From the NCBI GenBank assembly GCA_036382515.1, contig DASVHQ010000151.1:1-39793 (forward strand): DNA of 39,793 bases, in the 5' to 3' direction. Shown here in pieces: positions 15,702 through 24,122 of this stretch. A program made the translations under genes and the position numbers. The notes beneath the pieces were generated by a model that was given only the letters and a program-made list of their open reading frames with translations, ran no database searches and was not told the DNA's origin. The stretch is from JADGRF01 sp036382515 (GTDB taxonomy: Bacteria > Myxococcota_A > Polyangia > Polyangiales > JAFGIB01). Every line of letters starts with the position of its first letter. The first letter of the stretch is position 1.

Positions 15702-16286
15702 GTGACGCGTAGGCCTCAAGATCACTTCGGTGAGCGAGCCAAGCGCGAAGGCTTTCCTGCGCGCTCGGTGTACAAGCTGCAGGAGATTGACCGCCGCGTG
15801 CAGCTCTTGCGTCGCGGCCAGCGCGTGCTCGATCTCGGCGCCGCGCCCGGCTCCTGGGCGCTCTACGTGGCCGAGCGCGTGGGTCGCGAAGGCCACGTGC
15901 TCGGGATCGATCTCAACGAAGCGCGCATCGGGCTGCCACCGCAGGTGACCTTCCGCGCGCTCGATGTGTTCACGCTGGACGCCGCCGCCATCGGCGGCCC
16001 CGGCGCGTTCGACGTGGTGCTCACCGACATGGCACCCCACACCAGCGGCAATCGCGTGCGCGACCAGTTCGGCAGCTACGAGCTGTACGCACGCGCGCTC
16101 GAGATCGCAGGCCAGGTGCTCGCACCGGGCGGCGCGTTCGTCGGCAAGATCTTTCAGGGCGCTGAGTTCGAGGCCGCGCGCAAAGCCACGGCGGCGCTGT
16201 TCTCGAAGGTGCGCGTGGTCAAACCCGAAGCCTCTCGCAGCGAGAGCTTCGAGATCTTCCTCGTGGGCCAGGGCGCGAAGACCTAG
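15702..16286 (+). CDS. rlmE: 23S rRNA 2'-O-methyltransferase RlmE (FtsJ/RrmJ)
   Basis: 194 residues from GTG 15702. The SAM site DLGAAPGSW (44-52) and all four catalytic residues of the RlmE tetrad are visible: Lys25 (ARSVYKLQEID), Asp109 (LTDMAPHTSG), Lys149 (FVGKIFQG) and Glu184 (ESFEIFLVG). It methylates U2552 (E. coli numbering) of 23S rRNA late in 50S assembly. The frame is open far upstream inside rplC; a TTG at 15636 could add a 22-residue Arg/Gln-rich extension, so the start is uncertain. It lies 95 bases after rplC and is probably cotranscribed. Confidence 0.93.
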   Translation: MTRRPQDHFGERAKREGFPARSVYKLQEIDRRVQLLRRGQRVLDLGAAPGSWALYVAERVGREGHVLGIDLNEARIGLPPQVTFRALDVFTLDAAAIGGPGAFDVVLTDMAPHTSGNRVRDQFGSYELYARALEIAGQVLAPGGAFVGKIFQGAEFEAARKATAALFSKVRVVKPEASRSESFEIFLVGQGAKT

Positions 16287-16308
16287 GCACGCAGCCGCGC
16301 CAGCGCTA

Positions 16309-17319
16309 TCACTTCGCGTTACCGATCACGCCGAGGCGCTCGCGCGCACTGGCCGCCTGCGCGCCCTGCGGCTCAAGCTTCAGATAATGCTCGTAGTGCT
16401 TCTTGGCGTCGGCGAAACGTTGATCGGCGGCGAGCATGTTCGCCAGCAAGTAGTGCGCGATCGCGTACCTGTCGTCCTGCTTGAGCACGCGCTCGAGCGT
16501 GGCGTAGGCCGCGTCTTTCTGACCGGCCGCGCGTTCGGCCAGCGCGAGCTCGGAGAGCAGCGCCGGTGTCGCGGGCTCACCGCCAGCCGAGACGGCCGCC
16601 TGCATCGCCTGCACAGCGCCCTGCCCGTCACCCGCGCGCCGCAGCCCGTTGCCCACGGCCAGCAGCGCAGCACGGTTGCCCTGTCCGTCGGCGAGCGCAC
16701 GCTGCAGCTCACGCACCGCTGCGTCCCGCTCGCCGCTCTGCAAAAGCAGAAGGCCGTAGTTCGCGCGCGTCATCGCCTCCTTGGGCGCAAGCTGCAACGC
16801 CTTTTCGTAGGCCGCGCGTGCACCCGCGACGTCGCCCTGGTCTTCGAGCGCGAGCGCGAGATTGGTACGCGCTGCGGCGGAGTCGGGGTTCGCGGCGGCC
16901 GCGCGCTTGAGCAGCTCGATGGCTTCCTTCAAGTCTCCGCGATCGCGCAGCAGCACCCCGAGGTTGTTCAGCGGCTCCGCGAACTCGGGCTTGATCTCGA
17001 TGGCATGCCGGTACGCCTGCTCGGCGCCCTGCGGGTTGCCGAGCATCTCGCGCGCGATGCCGAGGTCGAGCGCGGCACGCGCGTCCTTCGGGTCGGTTTG
17101 CAGCGCGTCGTCGAGCAACGCGGTCGCGCCCTGCGCGTCGTTTGCGGCGAGCTTCTGCTCCGCCTGCTTCACCAGCGAAGAAGCCTCGGGCGCGTTGTGC
17201 TCGGCCTGCTGCGCGAGGCGGTCATCGGCGCTCGCCGCGGGCCGCGTTTCGGCGCCTGCGCCAGCACACGCCGCGAGCGTCAGTGAAGTGAGCAGCAACC
17301 ACGCACGTTCGATCCGCAT
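16309..17319 (-). CDS. TPR-repeat lipoprotein
   Basis: 336 residues. The N-terminus MRIERAWLLLTSLTLAAC is a lipoprotein signal peptide with lipobox LAAC and Cys18. From about residue 50 to 325 there are seven or eight tetratricopeptide repeats (for example AEPLNNLGVLLRDRGDLKEA and ARTNLALALEDQGDVAGARA). Such proteins scaffold envelope complexes, as PilW/PilF-type pilotins do, but there is no specific signature for a pilotin here. It begins 27 bases after the glnD stop and converges with rlmE. Confidence 0.87.
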   Translation of the reverse strand: MRIERAWLLLTSLTLAACAGAGAETRPAASADDRLAQQAEHNAPEASSLVKQAEQKLAANDAQGATALLDDALQTDPKDARAALDLGIAREMLGNPQGAEQAYRHAIEIKPEFAEPLNNLGVLLRDRGDLKEAIELLKRAAAANPDSAAARTNLALALEDQGDVAGARAAYEKALQLAPKEAMTRANYGLLLLQSGERDAAVRELQRALADGQGNRAALLAVGNGLRRAGDGQGAVQAMQAAVSAGGEPATPALLSELALAERAAGQKDAAYATLERVLKQDDRYAIAHYLLANMLAADQRFADAKKHYEHYLKLEPQGAQAASARERLGVIGNAK

Positions 17320-17346
17320 CGTGAGAACCCCCGTGACCGACCGGCG

Positions 17347-20016
17347 TCAGCCGTCGAGCTGGTGAATGGTTTGGCGCAAGGCCTCGGACAACCGCGCCAG
17401 CTGGCCCTGCGCCAACTTGCCGCCACCCGCGGCCTCCACGTAGAACACGTCCGCCACGCGACGGCCTTCGGTGTTCACCTTCGCGAGCACGATGGAAAGG
17501 CCGTGGTGGTGCAACGTCTGGGCGATGGCATAGAGCAACTCGTTGCGATCGCGCGTGTAGATGTCGACGACCGTGTAACGGCTGGAGGCACCGTTATCGA
17601 CGACGACCTCGGTCTTGATGCGCGGCCCGCTCTTCGCCCACACCGGCATCTTCGAGCGCCGACCGGCCAGGGCTTCGGCCGACGTGGTGCCTGCGACCAG
17701 ATCCTGGATGGTCCTGATGAGCGCCGCGACCTCGTCTTCGATGCCGTCCTCGGCGCCGCCGCCTGGATGCGTGACGTGGAAGATGTCGAAGGCTTCGTCG
17801 GGCTTGCCTGCACGCTTGCGCGTGTAGAGCTGAGCGGAGTCGACATTGAAACGCTGCGAAGACAGCGCCGCTGTCAACGCAGCGAGCAAGCCCGGGCGAT
17901 CCTCCGTGACGACGATCACCTCGTGCGTGCCCGCGCCGAAGCTGGTCTGCGCCACGCGCACCAGTGGCCCCGCGCTGCGATCGCGGGCGCTGCGCTGGTG
18001 GGCGCGAATCTCGCCTGGCGAGTTGGCGAGCAAGTAGCGTTCGGGCATTTCCGAGAGAAACACGTCGAGCGCCGCGCGTTCCTCGGGATCCGCGGCCTCG
18101 CGCAGCACCGCAGCGCGCAGGTTCTCGACGTACTGCGAGCTCTCGCGACGACCCTCGATGTAGTCCGAGGCGCCGATCCACAGCTCCTGCAACATGCGAG
18201 AGTTCCAGGCGCTCATGGCGGCGGGATTGGCGGTCGAGGCGTTCGCGAACGTCAGCAGGTAGAGATCGCGCAGGCGATCGACGGTCTGCACCTCGCGACC
18301 GATCTCGGCGAGGGTCTCGGGATCACTCGTGTCACGGCGCAGCGCCCAGTGATAGAGGCGGTCGCGACTGCCGATCAGCCACTGCACGTGGCCCACGTCT
18401 GCGGAAGCCAGGCCGATGCGCTCGCAAATGGGGCCGGCCACGGCCGCAGCATACTTGGCAGGCGCGTCGGGGTGTCCGGCACCCAGGCAGTGCAGCAGCA
18501 GAGCGGCGTAAACGGGGAGCGGACGCGGAAGCTCGGCCGCACAGCGACTCACCACGGGGAACTCGGCCGCCAGCTCGCCACGAGCCAGCGCGCGCAGGCG
18601 ATCGATCGCCAGGATCGACTGCACATCCGCCGTGTACGCGTGATAGGCGTCGTGCTGGACGCGACCCATGATCGGCTCGAGCTCGGGAACCAGCGCCAGG
18701 AGCAGGCCGACCTCGTGCAGCTCGTCCAGGATCGAACCGCGGCGTAACGGTGCGTTGTCGACGTGGACCAAGAGCGAGCAGAAAGCCCGGGCAGCCTCGC
18801 GGTCGCGACGCAAGCGCTGACAGAAGTCGCGGTTGCTGCACATCGCCGCGATGGCGTCACGTGCCTCGGGATCCGGCGGCAGGTTCTCTTGCACCACGCC
18901 GGCATACAAACGAAGCGCGAGCGCCGGGTCGTCGGCCAGCTCGTCGGCACGCAAAGTGACCTGCGAATCGTGGACGAGCACGCCGCCACCGAGGTCGCGG
19001 ATCGTGACCGGCGGCTTCTTTCGCGAGCGACGCGCGCGTTCCGGCATGCGGTCGACCAGGCGCGCGATCGCGCGCGCGTGCCGGTAGTGCGCCTGCATGA
19101 ATTGCTCGACGCCGAGCGTGACGCCGTCGCGGTAGCCGAGCTGCGCGGCGAGATTTTCTTGGTCTTCGAAGGTCAGGCGATCGTGCCGACGCCGCGCCAA
19201 CAGATGCAGCCGATTGCGCACGGTCCACAGGTGCTCGCGCGCCAGCAGCAGGTCTGCGAGCTCGTGCTGCGACAGGTAGCCCAGGGCCACGAGGTCGTCG
19301 ATGCGCGAGATGCCCCAGCGCGCACGCGCGATCCAGGTCACGACGTCGAGGTCACGCAAGCCACCGCGGCCCAGCTTCAGCTCGGGCTCGCGCAGAAAGA
19401 GCGTGCCGCCATAGCGCTCGTGGCGCGACATCGTGTCGATTTCGAGCGCGGTGATGAAGGCGTCCAGCTCGGCCTCGAAGATCTCGGTGCGGCCGCGCTC
19501 GACGAGCTCGGTGACGAGGCCACGATCGCCGGCGATGTGGCGCAGATCGAGCAGCGTGGTCGAGGTACGAATATCGCTCTTGCTGAGATCCAGCGTCTCC
19601 TCGACGCCACGGACAGCATGACCGATCTGCACGCCCGCATCCCACAGCGGATAGAGCACGCCCTCAGCGAGCGTCCCGATGCGCTCGTCGGCAGGGTTGT
19701 CTGCGAGGAACAACACGTCGACGTCGCTGTGCGGGGCGACCAGGCGCCGGCCGTAGCCACCCACGGCGACCAGCGCCACGCGGCCGATCTCGCGACAGCG
19801 CTGCTGCGAGGCCTGCGAAGCACAGCACAAGCTGCCCAAAAGGCCATCGAACATCTGGGCATAGCGGGCGGCCACGTCGGTGCCGCGCTGGCCGGACCGC
19901 ACGGCCTCCTTGAGCGTGGCGGCGTGCGAGGTCAAATACTCGCTACACGTCTCCACCAGGCCCGACCCCAGCTCGCGCAGGCCGGGATCCGAGACCGACG
20001 ATGCTTCTTCTGGCAT
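17347..20016 (-). CDS. glnD: GlnD-like PII uridylyltransferase with degenerate HD domain
   Basis: 889 residues, the length of E. coli GlnD (890). The nucleotidyltransferase motif is intact: GGYGR (86-90) and SDVD (97-100). Two C-terminal ACT domains, near 699-770 and 815-885, are intact and would sense glutamine. The central HD domain, which normally removes UMP from PII, has lost its metal ligands: the usual His of YTVDEH is Gln466 (YTADVQ), the HD pair is His509-Cys510, the DHSE region is PDAPAK, and the downstream His of RNHL is replaced (GSRDRL). Known GlnD uridylylates PII when glutamine is low. The ATG at 20016 fits the family; the frame is open to 20265. It sits 67 bases after the amidase gene, with its own candidate promoter. 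Confidence 0.93.
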   Translation of the reverse strand: MPEEASSVSDPGLRELGSGLVETCSEYLTSHAATLKEAVRSGQRGTDVAARYAQMFDGLLGSLCCASQASQQRCREIGRVALVAVGGYGRRLVAPHSDVDVLFLADNPADERIGTLAEGVLYPLWDAGVQIGHAVRGVEETLDLSKSDIRTSTTLLDLRHIAGDRGLVTELVERGRTEIFEAELDAFITALEIDTMSRHERYGGTLFLREPELKLGRGGLRDLDVVTWIARARWGISRIDDLVALGYLSQHELADLLLAREHLWTVRNRLHLLARRRHDRLTFEDQENLAAQLGYRDGVTLGVEQFMQAHYRHARAIARLVDRMPERARRSRKKPPVTIRDLGGGVLVHDSQVTLRADELADDPALALRLYAGVVQENLPPDPEARDAIAAMCSNRDFCQRLRRDREAARAFCSLLVHVDNAPLRRGSILDELHEVGLLLALVPELEPIMGRVQHDAYHAYTADVQSILAIDRLRALARGELAAEFPVVSRCAAELPRPLPVYAALLLHCLGAGHPDAPAKYAAAVAGPICERIGLASADVGHVQWLIGSRDRLYHWALRRDTSDPETLAEIGREVQTVDRLRDLYLLTFANASTANPAAMSAWNSRMLQELWIGASDYIEGRRESSQYVENLRAAVLREAADPEERAALDVFLSEMPERYLLANSPGEIRAHQRSARDRSAGPLVRVAQTSFGAGTHEVIVVTEDRPGLLAALTAALSSQRFNVDSAQLYTRKRAGKPDEAFDIFHVTHPGGGAEDGIEDEVAALIRTIQDLVAGTTSAEALAGRRSKMPVWAKSGPRIKTEVVVDNGASSRYTVVDIYTRDRNELLYAIAQTLHHHGLSIVLAKVNTEGRRVADVFYVEAAGGGKLAQGQLARLSEALRQTIHQLDG

Positions 20017-20025
20017 GCGGCGCGC

Positions 20026-20054
20026 ATTATGAAGGCGGGACGGAGCGCGAGCAA
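20026..20054 (-). promoter_or_regulatory. Candidate promoter for glnD, nearly leaderless
   Basis: Reading leftward: TTGCTC (20054-20049), 17 bases, CATAAT (20031-20026), then nine bases to the ATG at 20016. The -10 matches 5/6. No Shine-Dalgarno is seen, so the mRNA may start at or just before the AUG. Confidence 0.4.
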
Positions 20055-20083
20055 GGCTCGGACCCCACGGGCGCGCAGGGGGC

Positions 20084-21406
20084 TCAGCGCGCCGCTGCCG
20101 TACGCTGACGGGCCAGCTTGTCGACGTAGCGCACGATACCGTCCGCGATGCCCTCGGCCAGAGCTTGGCGGTAGGCCTCGGTGGCAAGCGCCGCTTCTTC
20201 CTCTGGACGTGTGATGAACGACGCCTCGCAGAGCACCGCGGGCATGCTGGCGCCCACCAGCACATAGAACAGGGCCTTCTGCACCCCGCGATCGGGCAAC
20301 TCCGGCAGGATGTGCCGCGCCGACTTGAGCGTGGAGCTCTGGATCGCCTCGGCCAGCGCGAGCGACTTGCTCAGCTGATCCTTGCGATACAGTGAAGCGA
20401 AGAGCTTCTGCAGCTGCGTGATGTCGTGTTCGTCGGCGTCGTTCTCGCGCGCTGCCAGGCGCAAGGCTTGCTTGTCATCGCTGGTGTCGAGCACGTACGT
20501 GGAGACGCCGCCGCGGTCGGCGGCGGACGGTGAAGCGTCCAGGTGCAGCGACACGAAGAGGTCGGCGTCCAGACCGTTCGCGATGGCGGAGCGCTCCTCC
20601 AGCGACACGGTGGCGTCGGACGTGCGCGTGAGCACGACCTTCGTGCCAGGCAAGCGAGCCTGCAGCTCGTGTTTGACCAGCCGCGCCAGCTGCAACACCA
20701 CGACGGACTCCTCGAGCCCCGTCGGTCCACGCGCGCCGTCTTTCGATCCGCCGTGCCCGGGATCCAGAACGATGGTGCGTAGGGCCGCCTGCTTGCCAGG
20801 CTCACGTGCTCGCACGCGCTTGAAGTCCAGGATCACGCGGTACGGGTTGGTGAGCAGGAACAACCGATACACCGCGTCCCCCTCGACGTCGAACGAGACG
20901 CGCGTGGTGCTGGCATCGAGAGCGAACGTGCGCACGCGCGACAGGCCTCCGGCACCCACCGACAGCGCGGTTTGCAGCGCGCGTGCGACACGCACGTCGT
21001 CGAGATCGAGAAAGACGCGGCGCGGCAGCCCGTCGGCCGCAGCGAGCTCGCCGCGTCGAAACACCGCCGCCGCATCGAAACCAAGCACCACGCGCACTTC
21101 CTGGCTGGGAGCCTGCGCGGACGCGCCCTTGCCGTACACGCTTATGGCCTGCAACGTCGCCCCCGCCGGTCGCGCACGCTCGGAGGCAAACGCCGACACG
21201 TCGAAGGGCGCTGCCGCTTGCGTCGCAGCAGCCAGCGGCGCGGCTGGAGCGTAGAGTTCGCGGTCATTCAACGCCGGCGCCGACGCCGACGTGGACACGG
21301 CGCTCGGCGCTGGCTTGTCCGCGTCGCGCGGGTCACCACCACACGCCACGAGCGCCATCGACACGACGCCCGCGGCCGCGCGATACAGGCATGGCTTGCT
21401 CTCCAC
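20084..21406 (-). CDS. N-acetylmuramoyl-L-alanine amidase, lipoprotein with AMIN-like domain
   Basis: 440 residues from GTG 21406. A lipoprotein signal ends at LVAC (Cys22), followed by a disordered linker (23-80). Residues about 85-195 resemble an AMIN domain (VFLDLDDVRV, YRVILDFKRV). The Amidase_3 catalytic domain (about 210-430) has the zinc ligands His218 (DPGHGG), Glu232 (GLEES) and His288 (SLHLDAS) and the catalytic Glu394 (LCEASFI). It cuts the bond between MurNAc and the stem peptide during cell separation. AmiC-type enzymes are usually periplasmic; lipid anchoring here is a variation. It may be first in an amidase-glnD-TPR operon. Confidence 0.92.
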   Translation of the reverse strand: MESKPCLYRAAAGVVSMALVACGGDPRDADKPAPSAVSTSASAPALNDRELYAPAAPLAAATQAAAPFDVSAFASERARPAGATLQAISVYGKGASAQAPSQEVRVVLGFDAAAVFRRGELAAADGLPRRVFLDLDDVRVARALQTALSVGAGGLSRVRTFALDASTTRVSFDVEGDAVYRLFLLTNPYRVILDFKRVRAREPGKQAALRTIVLDPGHGGSKDGARGPTGLEESVVVLQLARLVKHELQARLPGTKVVLTRTSDATVSLEERSAIANGLDADLFVSLHLDASPSAADRGGVSTYVLDTSDDKQALRLAARENDADEHDITQLQKLFASLYRKDQLSKSLALAEAIQSSTLKSARHILPELPDRGVQKALFYVLVGASMPAVLCEASFITRPEEEAALATEAYRQALAEGIADGIVRYVDKLARQRTAAAR

Positions 21407-21450
21407 TCGAAGAGACCGTAGCGTCGTGACCAGTCCCTCCGTGGCGACGA

Positions 21451-21867
21451 ATGCGAATGGTCTACCCCGACCCGATCGAGATGGTCAACGACTACCTCCA
21501 ACGCTTTGGGCAAGCCGTCTCGGCCCAGCTCGATCCGCTCGACAACGATGGCTACACCGATGTGCGCCACGGCTCGCTGCTGATCGGCATCAACGCCATC
21601 GTGGAGCATGGCGTACTGCTGATCCTGGTGCGCATGGGTCGCGTGCCGGCAGTCAACAAGCAGCGCCTGTATCGCAAGCTGCTCGAGCTGAACTTCCTGG
21701 CCACGGGCGCCTGCTCGTTCGCGATCGACGAGCGGCTGGACTGGGTCTACCTGCGCGCGCTGCGCCCACTCAACGGCCTCGACTACGAGGAGTTCGAGGG
21801 CCTGCTCGAGACCGCGGTCGCGGTCGCCGAAAAGATGCTCACGCGACTGCCAGAGCTCGAAAACTGA
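21451..21867 (+). CDS. YbjN/CesT-like domain protein
   Basis: 138 residues, no signal peptide. The alpha-beta pattern (helix 8-25, strands, and the segment LYRKLLELNFLATGACSFAI) resembles YbjN-type and type III secretion chaperone-like folds, which are small dimeric binding domains. ATG 21451 and ATG 21457 are both possible; neither has a clear ribosome-binding site. It is divergent from the amidase gene and 85 bases upstream of the PEGA protein gene. Function unknown; the fold call is tentative. Confidence 0.72.
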   Translation: MRMVYPDPIEMVNDYLQRFGQAVSAQLDPLDNDGYTDVRHGSLLIGINAIVEHGVLLILVRMGRVPAVNKQRLYRKLLELNFLATGACSFAIDERLDWVYLRALRPLNGLDYEEFEGLLETAVAVAEKMLTRLPELEN

Positions 21868-21952
21868 CGTCGCCAGCAGTGCAACGGTGTGCGCACCTGG
21901 AGCATGACCGGGTGCCCAGCCTTTGACCGCGCTGGTACTGTGCGCAACACTG

Positions 21953-23032
21953 ATGCGCGTGACGACGGAGAGCCAGCTGCGCCACAAGCCGCTCGAGCCA
22001 GATTCCCATCGGGAAGCTCCGGCGAGTGCCGAGCCCAGAACCGCGGAACAGCAGCTGCCCTCGATCATGATCGATCCGTCGATCAGCGATTACCCGCTTG
22101 CGCCGGTCCATGGGAACGGCAACGGAGCGCATCTCGAGCTGCCGGCGAACGCGAGCTTGGATGCGTTCGATGCCTTCGAAGCCGACCGCTTTGCTTCGGC
22201 GTTTCGGCCGTCCTGGGAGCCGTCGGCCCCGGAGCAAGTCCGAGCCTCAGTATCATCGCGGTCATCGCGCGCACCCACACGGATCAGCAGCCCGCGGCCA
22301 CCCGCCGCTGCGCCCGTGGTGGTCGATGATGGGATCGACCGTGCGCTGCAGCGCGCGCGCAAGCGCGCGATGATCTTGACCACCAGCCTGATCATGGGCT
22401 TTCTCGGCCTGGTCTACCTGGGTGTCTCCAGCTCCTCGCGAACGCCGACGCCGACCACGCCCACCGCGGCCAGTGCGCCCGCAGCCCCCAGCGCTGCGCC
22501 CGAGCCACCGGCACCGAGCCAGGCGGCAGCAGCGCCCGCCCTCCCGGCACAGCCAGAACCCGCAGCCGCGCCACAGCCAGCCGCGCCACAGCCAGCCGCG
22601 CCGGCCACGACGGTCGCAACACCACAACCAGCACCGGCTGCCGCGGTCCCGGCCAAGCTCGAGCCCGCCCCGCTGCGGCTGCGTGTCACCACCGAGCCGC
22701 GCCGCGCAACGCTCCTGCTCGACGGTGCACCCGCGGCCAATCCGCTCGATCTGCGGCTGCCACCCGGCACCCACACCCTCGAAGCCAGGGCCGAGGGTCA
22801 CGAGGCAGCAACGCGCAGCGTGGCGCTCGACCGCGACGAAAGGATCTCGCTCGCGCTCGCGCGCTCTGCGCCACCACCGCCGCCGCCGCGCGTTGTGGTC
22901 ACTCGCGCCGAGCCCAGGCCGATCGCGAAACTAGCTCGCCGGATGACAGCGCTGGCGCCCACGCCCGCGCCGCGCAGCCCCAAGCCGAAGACCGGCAAGG
23001 GTGCCGGGTTCGTGGCTGACAGTCCCTACTGA
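21953..23032 (+). CDS. Single-pass membrane protein with PEGA domain
   Basis: 359 residues from ATG 21953. A disordered acidic N-terminal part (about 1-130) precedes one membrane segment (about 140-158, AMILTTSLIMGFLGLVYLG), a long Ala/Pro linker (about 165-235) with a small tandem repeat, then a PEGA domain (about 238-305; LRLRVTTEPRRATLLLDGAP, LRLPPGTHTLEARAEGHE) and a basic Pro-rich tail. PEGA domains occur in surface and kinase-associated proteins. The start is uncertain: TTG 21923, ATG 21953 and GTG 21959 are in frame, and a weak TTGACC promoter at 21923 would favour GTG 21959 as a leaderless start. The function is unknown. Confidence 0.8.
   Translation: MRVTTESQLRHKPLEPDSHREAPASAEPRTAEQQLPSIMIDPSISDYPLAPVHGNGNGAHLELPANASLDAFDAFEADRFASAFRPSWEPSAPEQVRASVSSRSSRAPTRISSPRPPAAAPVVVDDGIDRALQRARKRAMILTTSLIMGFLGLVYLGVSSSSRTPTPTTPTAASAPAAPSAAPEPPAPSQAAAAPALPAQPEPAAAPQPAAPQPAAPATTVATPQPAPAAAVPAKLEPAPLRLRVTTEPRRATLLLDGAPAANPLDLRLPPGTHTLEARAEGHEAATRSVALDRDERISLALARSAPPPPPPRVVVTRAEPRPIAKLARRMTALAPTPAPRSPKPKTGKGAGFVADSPY
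22566..22602 (+). repeat. 15-bp tandem repeat, about 2.5 copies
   Basis: Unit CCGCGCCACAGCCAG at 22566-22580 and 22581-22595, then a partial copy. It encodes a repeated Pro-Gln-Pro-Ala-Ala block in the linker of the PEGA protein; identical copies suggest recent slippage. Confidence 0.8.
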
Positions 23033-23061
23033 TTGACCCCGTGGGGGGTCTTGGCTAGCTT
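23033..23061 (+). promoter_or_regulatory. Promoter for purM, leaderless arrangement
   Basis: TTGACC (23033-23038), 17 bases, TAGCTT (23056-23061), then six bases to the GTG start at 23068. Transcription would begin on or next to the start codon. There is no Shine-Dalgarno sequence. A GGGGGG/CCCC run lies in the spacer. Confidence 0.5.
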
Positions 23062-23067
23062 GCGCGC

Positions 23068-24111
23068 GTGGCTTCCCTGACCTACCGCGAGGCTGGCGTG
23101 GACATCGACGCTGGCGACGAGCTCGTCGAGCGCATCAAGCCCTTCGCCAAGGCGACCTTGCGGCCCGAGGTGCTCGCCGGCATCGGCGGTTTCGCCGCGC
23201 TCTGCGGCCTGCCGAGCGGCTTGAAAGAGCCGATCCTGGTGTCGGGCACCGACGGCGTGGGCACCAAGCTGAAGGTCGCATTCGCCGCAGACCGCCACGA
23301 CACAATCGGCATCGATTTGGTCGCGATGTGCGTCAACGACGTGATCACCACCGGCGCACAGCCACTGTTCTTTCTCGATTACTTCGCAAGCGGGGCCCTG
23401 GATGTCGAGCGCGCCACCGCGGTGATCAAGGGTATCGCTGAAGGCTGCAAACAAGCCGGCTGCTCGCTGCTCGGTGGCGAAACCGCCGAGCTTCCGGGCA
23501 TGTACGCACCGGGCGAATACGACCTCGCCGGCTTTGCCGTGGGCGTGGTCGATCGCGCGGCGATTGTCACGGGCAAGGAGATCGAAGCGGGCGACGTGGT
23601 GCTCGGCCTCGAGAGCAACGGCCTGCACAGCAACGGCTACTCGTTGGCGCGCAAGGTGCTCCTCGAGCACGCGGGGCTGGCGCTTTCCGAACGCGCGGCC
23701 GGCCTCTCCGAGCCGCTCGTCGACGCTTTGCTGCGCCCCACACCCATCTACGCGCGCGCAGCCAAAGCGGCGCTCGCAGCCGGCGGCGTGCACGGCTTCT
23801 GCCACATCACCGGCGGGGGTCTGCCTGGCAACACGCCGCGCATCCTGCCACCCGGCCTCGGTGTCGACTTCGATCCGCGCAGCTGGAAGCTCGCACCGAT
23901 CTTCGAGCTCGTGCAGCGCCTGGGCGAAGTCGAGACACGCGAGATGCGTCGCACGTTCAACATGGGCCTGGGCCTGCTTGTCATCGTAGAACCGAGCCGG
24001 GCCGACGACGTCATGGCCGCGCTCAGCGCGCTCGGTGAACCGGTGCGTCGCGTTGGCGCCGTCGTCAAGCGCGTCGCCGACGACGAAGAGCAGCTGATCA
24101 GCTTCGTCTGA
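23068..24111 (+). CDS. purM: Phosphoribosylformylglycinamidine cyclo-ligase (AIR synthetase)
   Basis: 347 residues, normal for PurM. TYREAGVDIDAGDELVERIK at the start, SGTDGVGTKLKVA (ATP/phosphate site), CVNDVITTGAQPLFFLDYF, and LLGGETAELPGMY are diagnostic; HITGGGLPGNTPRILP lies in the C-terminal domain. It catalyses ATP-dependent ring closure of FGAM to aminoimidazole ribotide, step five of purine synthesis. It starts at GTG 23068. purN follows after 11 bases, so the two consecutive-pathway genes form an operon. Confidence 0.97.
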   Translation: MASLTYREAGVDIDAGDELVERIKPFAKATLRPEVLAGIGGFAALCGLPSGLKEPILVSGTDGVGTKLKVAFAADRHDTIGIDLVAMCVNDVITTGAQPLFFLDYFASGALDVERATAVIKGIAEGCKQAGCSLLGGETAELPGMYAPGEYDLAGFAVGVVDRAAIVTGKEIEAGDVVLGLESNGLHSNGYSLARKVLLEHAGLALSERAAGLSEPLVDALLRPTPIYARAAKAALAAGGVHGFCHITGGGLPGNTPRILPPGLGVDFDPRSWKLAPIFELVQRLGEVETREMRRTFNMGLGLLVIVEPSRADDVMAALSALGEPVRRVGAVVKRVADDEEQLISFV

Positions 24112-24122
24112 GAACAAACACC

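Noticed and set aside
23026..24117. Long minus-strand open frame opposite purM
   Set aside because: Antisense shadow; purM is unambiguous.
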